A stretch of 64,000 nt of DNA, taken from the NCBI RefSeq assembly GCF_025566965.1, contig NZ_JAOQJL010000015.1, positions 19,458 to 83,457 on the forward strand, read 5' to 3'. Numbering within the stretch: position 1 is the first letter of the stretch; each line of letters starts with the position of its first letter. This document shows, in pieces, positions 17,233 through 26,279 of this stretch. A program made the position numbers and the translations under genes. Below the pieces are notes generated by a model that worked only from the letters and a program-made list of their open reading frames with translations, ran no database searches and was not told the origin of the DNA. The stretch is from Blautia_A ammoniilytica. Lineage in GTDB: Bacteria; Bacillota; Clostridia; Lachnospirales; Lachnospiraceae.

Positions 17233-17465
17233 TATCCAGGAAATTGCGTCTGGTAATCACCTTTTCTTCTACAACGGATGCACTACTTCTGGAACAGTCC
17301 TGTAAGGAAAATCAGATCTCCGGTGGTCTGATCCCGGTGCCCAGGATGATTTCTGCCAGCTGCGGACTGGCCTGGAGTACAAATGTTAAGAATGAAAAGG
17401 ACATACAGACGCTGCTCGACTATATCCAGGTTCAGCCGGAAGGTATCTATCAATGCATGATTTAA
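17229..17465 (+). CDS. DUF3343 protein (putative Se/S carrier-like)
   Basis: A 78-aa protein beginning MISRKLRLVITFSSTTDALLLE with PVPRMISASCGLAW in the middle. The ISASCG motif with its single Cys is characteristic of DUF3343, a family often found beside selD, selA or yedF and annotated as a putative selenium/sulfur carrier. The start overlaps the upstream stop (ATGA at 17229-17232). The close association with yedF downstream supports a role in Se or S handling. Confidence 0.82.
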   Translation: MISRKLRLVITFSSTTDALLLEQSCKENQISGGLIPVPRMISASCGLAWSTNVKNEKDIQTLLDYIQVQPEGIYQCMI

Positions 17466-17546
17466 ATTCAAGCATCAGTTATCAAGGTCAAAAACCGCAT
17501 ACATTTGATCATATGCGGATGATTTATAACATAAAGGAGTAAAAAA

Positions 17547-18158
17547 ATGGAAAAAATTACTTTTGATGCAAGAGGTATGGCATGCCCTCTTCCAGTTGTA
17601 AATGCCAAAAAGAAAGCTGAGGAAATGCAGCAAGGTGGTTCTCTAACCATTCTTGTAGACAATGAGATCGCTGTACAGAATCTGCTTAAATTTGCTGCCA
17701 GCCGTGGATTTGAAGCCGTTTCCAGCAAAGAAAACGAAACAAATTATTCTGTGACTATGGAAGTGACAGCGTGTTCACCAATCTCCTCAGAAGCTTCTGT
17801 TTGCAGCCCAGATGCCCGTAGACAGGGAACTGTGGTAGTTCTTTCTGGCAACACTATGGGAACTGGTGATGAAAAGCTTGGAAAGGCCTTAATGAAAGCT
17901 TTTATTTTCGCCCTTACAAAACAGGACATACTTCCGGAAACCATTTTATGTTACAATTCCGGGGCATATCTTACCTGTACCGGATCTGATTCCCTGGAAG
18001 ATCTGAACACTTTAGAGGCACAGGGTGTAAAGATTATGACCTGCGGCACCTGTCTTGATTTCTATAATTTGAAGGAACAGCTGCAGATCGGTACTGTTAC
18101 TAACATGTACGAAATTGTTGAAACAATGGAAAAAGCCGGTTCGATCATCCGCCCATAA
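17547..18158 (+). CDS. yedF: Selenium metabolism protein YedF
   Basis: A 203-aa two-domain protein. Residues 1-70 are a TusA-like domain with the carrier Cys in GMACPLPVVNAKK (CPxP). Residues ~90-200 are a DsrE-like domain with MTCGTCLDFY. YedF is linked to selenium metabolism by gene neighbourhood in many anaerobes; its exact reaction is not settled. The ribosome site AAAGGAG precedes the ATG. No selD, selA, selB or selC gene is visible in this window, so any partners lie elsewhere. Confidence 0.88.
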   Translation: MEKITFDARGMACPLPVVNAKKKAEEMQQGGSLTILVDNEIAVQNLLKFAASRGFEAVSSKENETNYSVTMEVTACSPISSEASVCSPDARRQGTVVVLSGNTMGTGDEKLGKALMKAFIFALTKQDILPETILCYNSGAYLTCTGSDSLEDLNTLEAQGVKIMTCGTCLDFYNLKEQLQIGTVTNMYEIVETMEKAGSIIRP

Positions 18159-18174
18159 ATATGGAAAATAAAAA

Positions 18175-18220
18175 TAATCCGTAAGTCCTTTGTTTATAAG
18201 GATTTACGGATTTTCTTTTT
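18175..18220. terminator. Bidirectional terminator between yedF and the tRNA-Lys remnant
   Basis: AATCCGTAAGTCCTT ... AAGGATTTACGGATT followed by TTCTTTTT, with A-rich sequence on the other side. It serves yedF, and originally the convergent tRNA. Confidence 0.8.
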
Positions 18221-18222
18221 CA

Positions 18223-18266
18223 TGAGACATCGGGGATTCGAACCCCGGACAACTTGATTAAAAGTC
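18223..18266 (-). other. tRNA-Lys(TTT) 3' fragment, attachment-site remnant
   Basis: The minus strand carries the anticodon loop CTTTTAA, the 3' anticodon arm TCAAG, a full T arm (CGGGG-TTCGAAT-CCCCG) and the 3' acceptor ATGTCTC plus discriminator A. The 5' half is absent: the 5' anticodon arm reads GATGA instead of CTTGA, and the D arm is missing. This is the duplicated tRNA 3' end typical of att sites used by tyrosine integrases. Adjacent DNA has palindromes CGTAAAA...TTTTACG (18291-18311) and CTCAATTGAG (18325-18334), resembling recombinase-binding sites. Confidence 0.8.
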
Positions 18267-18396
18267 ATCCTGCCTAACACCTATAAATCTACGTAAAATC
18301 AAACGTTTTACGATTTTTGTGAGACTCAATTGAGACAAATAGATTCTACATCAGGTATTAGGTTCTGTCAAGATAGATAAAATAATTCCCGAAGAT

Positions 18397-18430
18397 TCCC
18401 GGCAGATGGGTACCTGCCGGGAGCTTTTTA
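18397..18430 (+). terminator. Hairpin at the end of the lysis module
   Basis: TCCCGGCAG-ATGGGTAC-CTGCCGGGA followed by GCTTTTTA. The T-run is on the plus strand, but the stem lies immediately after the endolysin stop and could stop late transcription as well. Confidence 0.6.
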
Positions 18431-19387
18431 TTTCAGCATTTCATTGACTTTCTTCTGCACGGCTGCATAATCATATCCTGCCGCCGTCAGCCTCTTTTTC
18501 CGGTCTTCTCCTACTCCCCACTTGCCAGCAATCACCTCTTTTGCCAGTGCAGTCACGGACTTATTTTTAGTAGTGCTTGTGGTCTCTGTTTTGGGATATA
18601 CCTGTTTTCCATTAGAATCAAAGACTTTGTAGCCCTTGGACTGATCCGCCCTTTTCTTGGCCAGCTCTAGGCTCTCAAAAGCCCCTAACTGACTTGCAGC
18701 ATCTCCCCAGGATTTCCGCACCCGGTAAAATTTCTTTGCAGCCGGCTTCTGGGTGTCTGCATTCTGGTTAGTATCAGCTTTTGCAGGCTCCTGCACGGTT
18801 CCGGTCTTGCCTTCCATTTTCAGCTTGACCGCTTTCCGGAAGGTGTTCATGGTGTAGGGCAACGCCAGCCCTCTCCATAGGTGTTCCGGATCGCCGTGGT
18901 TGGTTGCGATTCCCCTTGCATTGCCCTCCGCATGTGACAGGATCACGCCGTCTTTCATTGGGTTAAGACCGTACTCTTTGCAAAGATAAGCAAACAGCTC
19001 CACAGCAGCATTGTATGTACGTCTTGCACAGGCTCTTGCATCTGCCAGATTAGAGCAGGTAAACGTACCGCCGCCTGTATACCGGATCGTTGCAGGCTCA
19101 CACATCTCCACGCCGATATGTGTATTGTTTCCAGATCCGTTCCGGCCGGATCCGCAATGCCAGCCCCGGTGATTCCAGGGGAGTGTCTGATAGATAGTTC
19201 CGGTGTTGCCGTCAATGAAACCATGGACACAGGCAGCGCCATAGGATGGACTGTTCCACATATTTACAAAGACCTGCGCAGACGGCTGGGCACACCCAAC
19301 CGAATGGAGCATCAGGCCTTTGACCGTAATTTTTCGCCCTGCTGTATAGCAGGGATTTTTTATAAGGATAGATTTAATTATCTTCAT
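18428..19387 (-). CDS. Phage endolysin: N-acetylmuramoyl-L-alanine amidase
   Basis: A 319-aa lysin that cuts the amide bond between MurNAc and the stem peptide at lysis. The N-terminal amidase_2 (PGRP-like) domain shows GLMLHSVGC (first zinc His), WHCG, THIGVEMCEP and a later LSHAEGNARGIATNHGDPEHLW (zinc His and catalytic region). The middle part is SPOR-like (FYRVRKSWGDAASQLGAF). The end is a CW_7 wall-binding repeat (KEVIAGKWGVGEDRKKRL ... YDYAAVQKKVNEML). The start at 19387 follows GGAGG. It lies directly downstream of the holin. Confidence 0.92.
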   Translation of the reverse strand: MKIIKSILIKNPCYTAGRKITVKGLMLHSVGCAQPSAQVFVNMWNSPSYGAACVHGFIDGNTGTIYQTLPWNHRGWHCGSGRNGSGNNTHIGVEMCEPATIRYTGGGTFTCSNLADARACARRTYNAAVELFAYLCKEYGLNPMKDGVILSHAEGNARGIATNHGDPEHLWRGLALPYTMNTFRKAVKLKMEGKTGTVQEPAKADTNQNADTQKPAAKKFYRVRKSWGDAASQLGAFESLELAKKRADQSKGYKVFDSNGKQVYPKTETTSTTKNKSVTALAKEVIAGKWGVGEDRKKRLTAAGYDYAAVQKKVNEMLK

Positions 19388-19426
19388 AATATTTTCCTCC
19401 AGTAAACCCAATAAAAAAGAGGACGA

Positions 19427-19885
19427 TCACTCGTCCCCTGAATCCGTATCTGATTCCTTGTTAATTGCCTTGTCGGCTACTTCCAGTCCTCTGATCAGGA
19501 TCTGTGGCACATTATACCCAGCTTCTACGAAATTTTCACAGATGGACCGGATCTCATTGACCAGTAGGGAAGCCAGGACAAACCAGCCCAACAAAGTTGT
19601 AATTCCCAGGTCAACGCCAATTGTCTTGCCGATCTCTACAAATACCGCAGATGCACCAAAAGCAACCGCAATCATGATCCAGTACCCCAGCTTCTTAAGC
19701 ACACCTTTCCACCCTGCCTTGGAGTTTTCCTTGTGTGCGATCCGGCTCTTCATCCAGCCGGTAATCCAGTCCGCCAGGTTGAACGCCAAGAACAGTGCAA
19801 ACAAGATCCAATGCTCTCCAAAGATATAGGACAGCACTGCTACGATGCTCCCAACAATGGCATTATACGTATCAATCACCTTCAT
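19427..19885 (-). CDS. Phage holin
   Basis: A 152-aa membrane protein of the phage_holin_4 group (toxin secretion/phage lysis holin) that opens the cytoplasmic membrane so the amidase can reach the wall. Hydrophobic segments are IVAVLSYIFG, WILFALFLAFNLADWITGW, WIMIAVAFGASAVFV and ITTLLGWFVLASLLV. The LADWITGWMKSR motif is typical of the family, and the C-terminus is acidic (NKESDTDSGDE). It forms a two-gene lysis cassette with the amidase. Confidence 0.9.
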   Translation of the reverse strand: MKVIDTYNAIVGSIVAVLSYIFGEHWILFALFLAFNLADWITGWMKSRIAHKENSKAGWKGVLKKLGYWIMIAVAFGASAVFVEIGKTIGVDLGITTLLGWFVLASLLVNEIRSICENFVEAGYNVPQILIRGLEVADKAINKESDTDSGDE

Positions 19886-19925
19886 AGTTTATGTTCTCCT
19901 TTTCTTATATGATATTTTATGGCAC

Positions 19926-19949
19926 AAAAATAAGACCTGCTACGGTCTT
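19926..19949 (-). terminator. Terminator upstream of the lysis cassette
   Basis: Minus strand AAGACC-GTAGC-AGGTCTT followed by ATTTTT. It separates the fibre gene from the holin, so the lysis genes may depend on read-through or a local promoter. Confidence 0.7.
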
Positions 19950-19985
19950 GCCCTGGGTTTGTTCATACGATTTTCTCCATGTTCT

Positions 19986-20915
19986 TTAACTGGTTTTATA
20001 CCAGAATGAATTTACAGAAAAAGTAGCAGTTGTCGGTACAGCTTTATTAAAAAATAAAATTGTATATCCATTAGCGTATGCAGAAACACCAGTGACACAA
20101 TACTCATTAGCCCAGTCTGGATTTACTGCAGTCATTATAGTGTACCCCTCTGGAGTAGCTAAAAAAATGTAACCACCACCAAGTCCTGTGATTGTTTCCT
20201 TTTTCATTATTATTTTATCATGTACCTCATTTACAGCACCCACAAGTGAGCCTTTGTTGGTCGTATTTAACGACTTAAGAAGCCCAATGCGTGTATTCAG
20301 TACAGCCCCCTGTCTAGCATCCAAAACAAAGCTTGTTGCAGCTGTTGTTGTCAGATTATTAGCCACATTTTTAGATGCTGCCGTTCCAAGAGAAGCTATC
20401 CATTTATAGATTTTTCCAAACAATACACCCAAAGTTTCTCCAGACACAAGGTCTTGTTTTGCGGCAGTAGCAAACGTCACAGTATTACTGGATAAATCCC
20501 CCTGAATAACACTTTGTGCCGCCTGCGCTGCTTCATTCGCTGCTGTTGCTGCAGAATTAGCACCTGTTGCGGCTGTAGCTGCGCTGGAGGCTGCTGTGTC
20601 CGCATTACTGGCTGCCGTATTAGCCGCCGACGCTGCACTTCCGGCATTACTTGCCGCAGTCTGGCATGCCTGGATAGCAGCCTTACATTGCCTGTCTACC
20701 TCAGCTGCCACCACTTCACCTGAGGATGCTGCAATGTTGTCCACCATATCCTCATAGGTTGCCATCCGTTTGACTACACCTGCACCAAAGCACATGTAGC
20801 AGGCCAATCCGTCACTTGCATTCGGATCCCCAGACAGCACTACCGCCCATTCACCAGGCAGCAGCTTGGTAGGGTCAAACTTATTGTATGGTCCCCGTCT
20901 GTTTTTAATTGCCAT
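19986..20915 (-). CDS. Alanine-rich tail fibre / receptor-binding protein candidate
   Basis: A 309-aa structural protein at the distal end of the tail module. It starts MAIKNRRGPYNKFDPTKLLPGEWAVV, a block found at the N-terminus of many phage fibre or baseplate upper proteins. Residues ~80-140 are an Ala/Ser/Thr heptad-like repeat (AASNAGSAASAANTAASNAD), predicted as a trimeric coiled coil. The C-terminus (FVLDARQGAVLNTRIG, then beta-rich sequence) resembles fibre tips. Start 20915 is chosen because AAAGGGG would be too close to an ATG at 20924. Receptor binding is inferred from position. Confidence 0.7.
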   Translation of the reverse strand: MAIKNRRGPYNKFDPTKLLPGEWAVVLSGDPNASDGLACYMCFGAGVVKRMATYEDMVDNIAASSGEVVAAEVDRQCKAAIQACQTAASNAGSAASAANTAASNADTAASSAATAATGANSAATAANEAAQAAQSVIQGDLSSNTVTFATAAKQDLVSGETLGVLFGKIYKWIASLGTAASKNVANNLTTTAATSFVLDARQGAVLNTRIGLLKSLNTTNKGSLVGAVNEVHDKIIMKKETITGLGGGYIFLATPEGYTIMTAVNPDWANEYCVTGVSAYANGYTILFFNKAVPTTATFSVNSFWYKTS

Positions 20916-20939
20916 GACTTGCATTCCCCTTTCATCTCA

Positions 20940-22922
20940 TTACGTAAGCATTTTTTGTTCCCCGTTGGAAAAAGTAAAAATTATGCTTTTTTCGCCGGTT
21001 TCAACATCATCTATACAGTCAATGTTTGTCACATATACTCCCGAAGTGTCTGTTCCAATCAGCGCCTTTCCATCTTTGGTAAGAATTCGGCCACTTGCGC
21101 TCTTTAGCACCAGGTCACTGGTCAGGGATTCCAGCACCACTTTTCTCGTCCCGTCACCTGTCTGCGCGGACAGATCAAGAAGTCCATCCACATCATCACC
21201 ATATCCTGCCGATATGACTGAATCCAGTATCTTTACCCACTCCTGGCCTTTTTTGTTGATAAACCGCCCCGTAAGATCTACTCCGGACGAATTGATTGAT
21301 CCGATAACGTTGCCATTGGTATCCAGCACCTGCAAGACACCGTGCCCGTTACCACTTCCTCCAAGCGTCAAAACACCGCCTCTGGCCCAGGAAAAGTTGA
21401 TACCGATCACAGACAGCACGTTCATCACTGCGTCCCCGGAGCTGTCAAATCCGGCTTTCCAGGTTGTATTCGCATCATTCCCTTGATAGTCGGATGTTAC
21501 CCAGAAGCCGTCAATTCCTGATTTGTATACAATCTTGGATTCTGCCAGTTTTGGCTTGTCATGCCGGTATGCAAGGATAGATCCGTCTGCCTGTTTCACA
21601 GTCGTAGCGTAGAAGCCAAATGTATTGGCTGCCAGCTGATTCATGTTCTGGACAGCGATGTCGTAAGCACTTAACTGGCCGTCTGTCTGCTCTTTTGTCT
21701 TAGACATCAGTTTAGTACCGGGGCCAAAGCGGGTATAATTCTTTTCTGTTGGTGTCTCAGCGCTGCATTCCACTTTCTGATCACCACACAGGACAAAGGT
21801 ATTGTTCGTGATCACAGTGTTGTATGTCCGGTTCTTCCGGTCCGTGACCATTGCCACATCACCGGCTTCAATGCTTGGATCTGACTGCCCGGAAATGCTC
21901 AATGGCCGAAATACCATATTCCCAAGCTTTGCGTACACATAGGCTGCTACTGCTTCCACTGCACCAGTCTGGATCAGGGGGTTCCCAGAGATCTCCAGTA
22001 CATATCCATCTGCGCCTTTCATGACGCTTTCTGCCGTCTGGCTGCCCTCCGACTTGGCTGTAACCTTAATCCCTGTGATCCGTATATCATCTGCATTAAT
22101 GGTCTGCGATCTAAGATTAAAAAGGTGATGGTAATAATCTGTAGCCACAAAGCTGCTTCCGTCATATTCATCCCCAGATGCATAATCATCAAAGGAACCG
22201 CCATCCCAGGACGGATCAGCATCCACATAGGTGTTTCCGGAAATCTTATCAAAATTTCCTCCATCAATGTTTTCCGGAATGCTGCTTATCTTATACCAGC
22301 CAAAGCACAGCTTATCCAATCGGTTGACCCGGGCAAAAGAGCCCATGATTTGTGCACAGTAGGAAATAACATCCCTGAACGTAAGGGCATCCGCTTTTGG
22401 CCGTTCCTGGACAATATAGCTGCCCATTTCGATAGTGCTGGCATCATAAGCCATCTGGCAGTGTCTGCATGCGTCCGCAATGATCTGACTGACCGTAGCA
22501 GGATATGTCAGCGTGCTTTCGCTGTACGGCTGGTCAAAGAACAGCATGTAGTCATAGGCCTTAATGGTGATCGTCAGCTCATCTTTCTTGGCTGATACCA
22601 CACGGAAGCTCCCTTTGTTCAGATCCTCCCAAGCATTCTCCTCCACTTCCAGGCCTACAATGGCCTGCAGGTCTGCCTCTTCAAACACATACCCATCAAA
22701 TTTTCCGGTTTCATTATTCAGGACAGCGGAATACTCTTTCATCACTGCTGCCCCGATGTCAAATTTCCCGGAACTTGACGTTGCGTCATTGATGTTGTAG
22801 CTCATAAAATCGTTAATGGAAAGCTGCAGGGGATCCTGGTTTTTAAATGTGATCTTATCCTGCACCCGGAACACCCTGTTTCCGTTGATTGCCCTTTTAT
22901 AGGCAATGGTTGTATTAATCAT
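20940..22922 (-). CDS. Tail-associated (Tal-like) baseplate/tail spike protein
   Basis: A 660-aa protein following the small tail gene, in the position of the tail-tip hub (Tal, prophage endopeptidase tail). The N-terminal third is hub-like (NGNRVFRVQDKITFKNQDPL, TYPATVSQIIADACRHC). The middle is beta-rich and the C-terminal region carries collagen-free spike-like sequence. I see no clear peptidase motif. It probably plugs the tail tube and carries the fibre encoded next. Confidence 0.75.
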   Translation of the reverse strand: MINTTIAYKRAINGNRVFRVQDKITFKNQDPLQLSINDFMSYNINDATSSSGKFDIGAAVMKEYSAVLNNETGKFDGYVFEEADLQAIVGLEVEENAWEDLNKGSFRVVSAKKDELTITIKAYDYMLFFDQPYSESTLTYPATVSQIIADACRHCQMAYDASTIEMGSYIVQERPKADALTFRDVISYCAQIMGSFARVNRLDKLCFGWYKISSIPENIDGGNFDKISGNTYVDADPSWDGGSFDDYASGDEYDGSSFVATDYYHHLFNLRSQTINADDIRITGIKVTAKSEGSQTAESVMKGADGYVLEISGNPLIQTGAVEAVAAYVYAKLGNMVFRPLSISGQSDPSIEAGDVAMVTDRKNRTYNTVITNNTFVLCGDQKVECSAETPTEKNYTRFGPGTKLMSKTKEQTDGQLSAYDIAVQNMNQLAANTFGFYATTVKQADGSILAYRHDKPKLAESKIVYKSGIDGFWVTSDYQGNDANTTWKAGFDSSGDAVMNVLSVIGINFSWARGGVLTLGGSGNGHGVLQVLDTNGNVIGSINSSGVDLTGRFINKKGQEWVKILDSVISAGYGDDVDGLLDLSAQTGDGTRKVVLESLTSDLVLKSASGRILTKDGKALIGTDTSGVYVTNIDCIDDVETGEKSIIFTFSNGEQKMLT

Positions 22923-22926
22923 ATCG

Positions 22927-23292
22927 TCACCTCTGTATCACATCTACGGACACGGATTTATAGTAATAATTCCCATCCCCGATAGATCCAAGATGTTCCT
23001 TTGTCAGCGTGCCCCTGTATGACTGGATGGTAAAATCAATCCCTGAATCATGGAACGTAATAGGGAACCATCCGGCGATCAGCTTGCTTTTGATCAGCTG
23101 CAGCTGGGGGTCTGTCAGGAACTCCCACTTGATGTTCAGGGTCTTTTTCTCGGCAACCACATCACCGATCATGTACCCCGTCAGCGTCCTTCCAGTACTG
23201 GATGTCCAGATGATCTCATCTGCAACACTTAAAGAGGTAGGGGATGGGAGCTCCACGCCCCCTGCCTTCAATGGATATTTTTTGCTTGCCAT
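22927..23292 (-). CDS. Small distal tail protein (121 aa)
   Basis: The protein lies between the tape measure and the Tal-like gene, where siphophages encode a distal tail component. It is beta-rich, beginning MASKKYPLKAGGVELPSP, with LTGYMIGDVVAEKKTLNIKW. It is smaller than a classical Dit. It resembles a family of ~120-aa phage tail proteins always placed here; I cannot name the domain with confidence. Confidence 0.65.
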   Translation of the reverse strand: MASKKYPLKAGGVELPSPTSLSVADEIIWTSSTGRTLTGYMIGDVVAEKKTLNIKWEFLTDPQLQLIKSKLIAGWFPITFHDSGIDFTIQSYRGTLTKEHLGSIGDGNYYYKSVSVDVIQR

Positions 23293-23303
23293 CTTGTCCC
23301 CTC

Positions 23304-26279
23304 CTATGCAATGTCAACTGTGTTGAAACGCCGGTCTATGCCTACCTGTGCAAGGTTTCTTGCTTTTGCGATCGTCTCCCCGTCTATTGAGAACCCAAGG
23401 TTTGCAAGTGCGGCAATGATCCGCAGCACTGCCCGGTTGATGATCCCTTCCAGTTCATCCCGTGAAATATTTCCACTGCCGGATCTGGAAACAGCTTCGT
23501 CTACCATAGCCTGTAGCTTATCCTCCGGTGCCACAACCTCACCCTGGTGCCGGTTATCACCGATCATGGCCAGCTGCGGCGTGTTAGGCTTGACATAGCC
23601 ACCCTGTGCCAGTCTAGGAATCTGTGGAGTTGGAATTGTTGGCAGCCAGGAAAACGGATGGGCGGTGTACGGTCCGATATGCAGTGCCAGTTCACGCAGG
23701 CTTCTTAACGCACTGTTGATCCCGTCAAAAGGAATCGTGACAACATTATTGATCCCATCTATCAAACCGTTAATGACTGCTTTTAAGTTCTCAAGAATAC
23801 CATCCTTGATCCCCTCAAAAACTTCGCCGCCTTTGGAAAAAACATTCTTCACGGCTCTCCATGCCTTTTCAAAGGTATCACCGAACCATTTTGCAATATT
23901 GCCAAATGCCTCCTTGATCCCCGTCCAGCAACCTTTAAAGAATGTCTTTACCCCACTGAATGCATTTGTCACATTTTTGTAGGCACTTTCAAATGTATCC
24001 TTGAACCATGTACCCACACTGGCCAGCGCATTCTTTATATCTGTCCATCTATCTTTAAACCATTCACCAATTGCGGAGAATGCAGTATGAATGTTGTCCC
24101 TTGCCGCTTCAAATTTCTTTTTGAACCATTCGCCCACACTGGCAAAGGTTTCTTTTGTGCCTTTCCAAAGCCCTGCGAAAAAATCACCAATCTTCTTACA
24201 GGTATCACTAAACCACTGTTTGATTGCTCCCCAGATTTCCACAGCCTTTGCCTTGATGGTATCCCAGTTTTTGTAAACCAGTACACCAACCGCAATCAAT
24301 GCCGTAATGGCGGCAATAACCAGTGTAATAGGACTGGTCAGAAAGCTCAAGACTGCACCAAAAGCAGTGGTTACGCCTGTTGCAATGGCAGTAACGCCGT
24401 TATAAAATGCCACAGCTGCGGAAGCCGCTCCCTGTGAGATAGCCATTGCATTATTTGCCACGGTATTAGCTATAACAGCCGTAGTAAATCCCCCAAGCAC
24501 AATCGCAACCAGTTCCAGGGCTGTTTTGTTTTCACTGACCCACTTTTTCATATCCTGAAACTTATCTGTCAGTTCACCTACTGTGGGGATATGTTCTGCA
24601 CACCAATCACCAAAAGTTTTCAGTGCCTGGTTTATATTATCCCAAACCTGCAGGAACATGCCGCCTGTCCATTTTGCCAACGGATCAAGCACATTCTCCC
24701 AGAACCACTGAAAAAGAGGCTGTACTTTTTCGATAACCTTATTAAGTGTCTCAACAACGATTGACACTGTTTCCAGGTATCTTGGAACAACCTCATTGGC
24801 TGTCCAGGTTCCAAACGGGACAAGCACATTTTCCCACAGCCACAGCAATCCTTCTCCTACTTTCACTGCAAAAGGAGCCAAAGCTTTCCAAAGCTTGTTT
24901 AATGCTTTCTCGATCTTTCCAAAGTTTACTTTCATAAGGCCATTATTCAAGGCATCCACAAAACGGGGGATCCCTTTTCCCAACGTCCATTTCCCAACAG
25001 GAACAAGGAAATTATCAAAAAAGCCTTTCAGGGCATTCCATGTAAAATTACCAAGCCTGGAAAGCCCTTCGTCCCACAGCCTCTTTAAAGACTGTACTGC
25101 TGGTTCGCAGAGCTTCTGGATGTTGGAAAACATTTTCTGGAACTTACCATCTACCTGGTCAATGACGGTATCCCCGTCTGCAAGGCCACCAAAATCAACA
25201 TCCGGGACTGCAGAGCCTGGGCTGGTGCTTTTCTTCTTACTGCTGCTGGTGTCTGTGGTGGGCTTGTCCAGCTTATTGATCTTGTCAAATCCCATCAGGG
25301 ACTTCATCTGTTTTGCTGCTTTTTTTGCAGCGTTGCCTGCCTTGTTGGTGTTGTTGGTCAGATCAGCGGCTGAATCAGATGCACTTTCCAAGCTGTCACC
25401 TGCATCAGCTGCAGAACCTGCTACAGCAGCCACACCATTGCTGTTTCCTGCAGACGCTTTCTGTCCTGTAATCAGTTCGGTAAAGCTTTTAAATGCACTG
25501 GCAAGTACACTCAGCTTTCCAAGAAGGGTGTTGATCACTTTCAGGACAGGCGTAAGTACATTGATCAGCCCCTGCCCTATGGTAGCTTTCAGGGAATCAA
25601 ACTGCAGGGACAGGATTCTTACCTGGTTCGCCCAGCCACCGGAAGTCCTTGCAAAGTCCCCCTGTGCAGCCGACAGCTGGTCCTGTACGAACTGGTACCG
25701 CAGGGCTACCTTTTCCGCTTCGCTCATGGCTGATGTTGTCTTGCCAAAGCCATTGGCCATGGCATAGGAATCCAGGGCTGTCTGGGTCATGACAACGCCA
25801 AGATCCTTCAATGATTCTGTCTCACCTGTAAACACGGATTTCAGCTTGGTGTAAGCTTCGTCCTGGTTCAGGTTGTAGAAAGATGCTACATCACCGGTAA
25901 GGGCTGTCAGGGATGTACCCATATCCAGCGCCTGCTTCTCAGTGAAGCCGAATGCCTTTGCCATGGATCCAAAAGTACCGGAATACTTCTTGGCCATGGT
26001 CTCTGACAGGCCGTAGCTGCTGGCAGCTGATTTTGCAAACTTGTCTACCTGGTCAGCCATGTGTGGAAAGGTAACGTCCACCACGTTCTGTACTTCTGTC
26101 AGATCAGACCCCAGGTCTATACAGGATTTTCCAAAATCAACGATCTTCTTTACCGCAAACGCTGCAGCTAATGCGGCACCTGCTTTTTTCGCCATGCCCA
26201 TGATGCCTGACATCTGCTGTTTAAACTGGTTCTGGTTTACTACCAGGTCAAGCCCGATCTGGCCTACGCTCTCAGCCAT
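23304..26279 (-). CDS. Tail tape measure protein
   Basis: A 991-aa protein that sets tail length. It has the usual alternation of N-terminal PhageMin_tail-type sequence (SVGQIGLDLVVNQNQFKQQM ... GLSETMAKKYSGTFGSMAKAFG), long amphipathic helices, a hydrophobic middle (GFTTAVIANTVANNAMAISQG; SFLTSPITLVIAAITALIAVG) and repeated Trp-containing helices such as IGEWFKDRWTDIKNAL and VGTWFKDTF. The start at 26279 overlaps the end of the chaperone frame by a few bases. The predicted length would give a tail of roughly 150 nm if the usual ~1.5 angstrom per residue holds. Confidence 0.93.
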   Translation of the reverse strand: MAESVGQIGLDLVVNQNQFKQQMSGIMGMAKKAGAALAAAFAVKKIVDFGKSCIDLGSDLTEVQNVVDVTFPHMADQVDKFAKSAASSYGLSETMAKKYSGTFGSMAKAFGFTEKQALDMGTSLTALTGDVASFYNLNQDEAYTKLKSVFTGETESLKDLGVVMTQTALDSYAMANGFGKTTSAMSEAEKVALRYQFVQDQLSAAQGDFARTSGGWANQVRILSLQFDSLKATIGQGLINVLTPVLKVINTLLGKLSVLASAFKSFTELITGQKASAGNSNGVAAVAGSAADAGDSLESASDSAADLTNNTNKAGNAAKKAAKQMKSLMGFDKINKLDKPTTDTSSSKKKSTSPGSAVPDVDFGGLADGDTVIDQVDGKFQKMFSNIQKLCEPAVQSLKRLWDEGLSRLGNFTWNALKGFFDNFLVPVGKWTLGKGIPRFVDALNNGLMKVNFGKIEKALNKLWKALAPFAVKVGEGLLWLWENVLVPFGTWTANEVVPRYLETVSIVVETLNKVIEKVQPLFQWFWENVLDPLAKWTGGMFLQVWDNINQALKTFGDWCAEHIPTVGELTDKFQDMKKWVSENKTALELVAIVLGGFTTAVIANTVANNAMAISQGAASAAVAFYNGVTAIATGVTTAFGAVLSFLTSPITLVIAAITALIAVGVLVYKNWDTIKAKAVEIWGAIKQWFSDTCKKIGDFFAGLWKGTKETFASVGEWFKKKFEAARDNIHTAFSAIGEWFKDRWTDIKNALASVGTWFKDTFESAYKNVTNAFSGVKTFFKGCWTGIKEAFGNIAKWFGDTFEKAWRAVKNVFSKGGEVFEGIKDGILENLKAVINGLIDGINNVVTIPFDGINSALRSLRELALHIGPYTAHPFSWLPTIPTPQIPRLAQGGYVKPNTPQLAMIGDNRHQGEVVAPEDKLQAMVDEAVSRSGSGNISRDELEGIINRAVLRIIAALANLGFSIDGETIAKARNLAQVGIDRRFNTVDIA

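Noticed and set aside
18223..18302. Intact tRNA gene at the left prophage border
   Set aside because: The 5' half (acceptor, D arm, 5' anticodon arm) is absent and the anticodon stem cannot form, so it is only a 3' fragment.
24796..25767. Plus-strand open frame opposite the tape measure gene
   Set aside because: Low-complexity Ser/Leu/Phe composition typical of antisense shadows; the tape measure is well supported.
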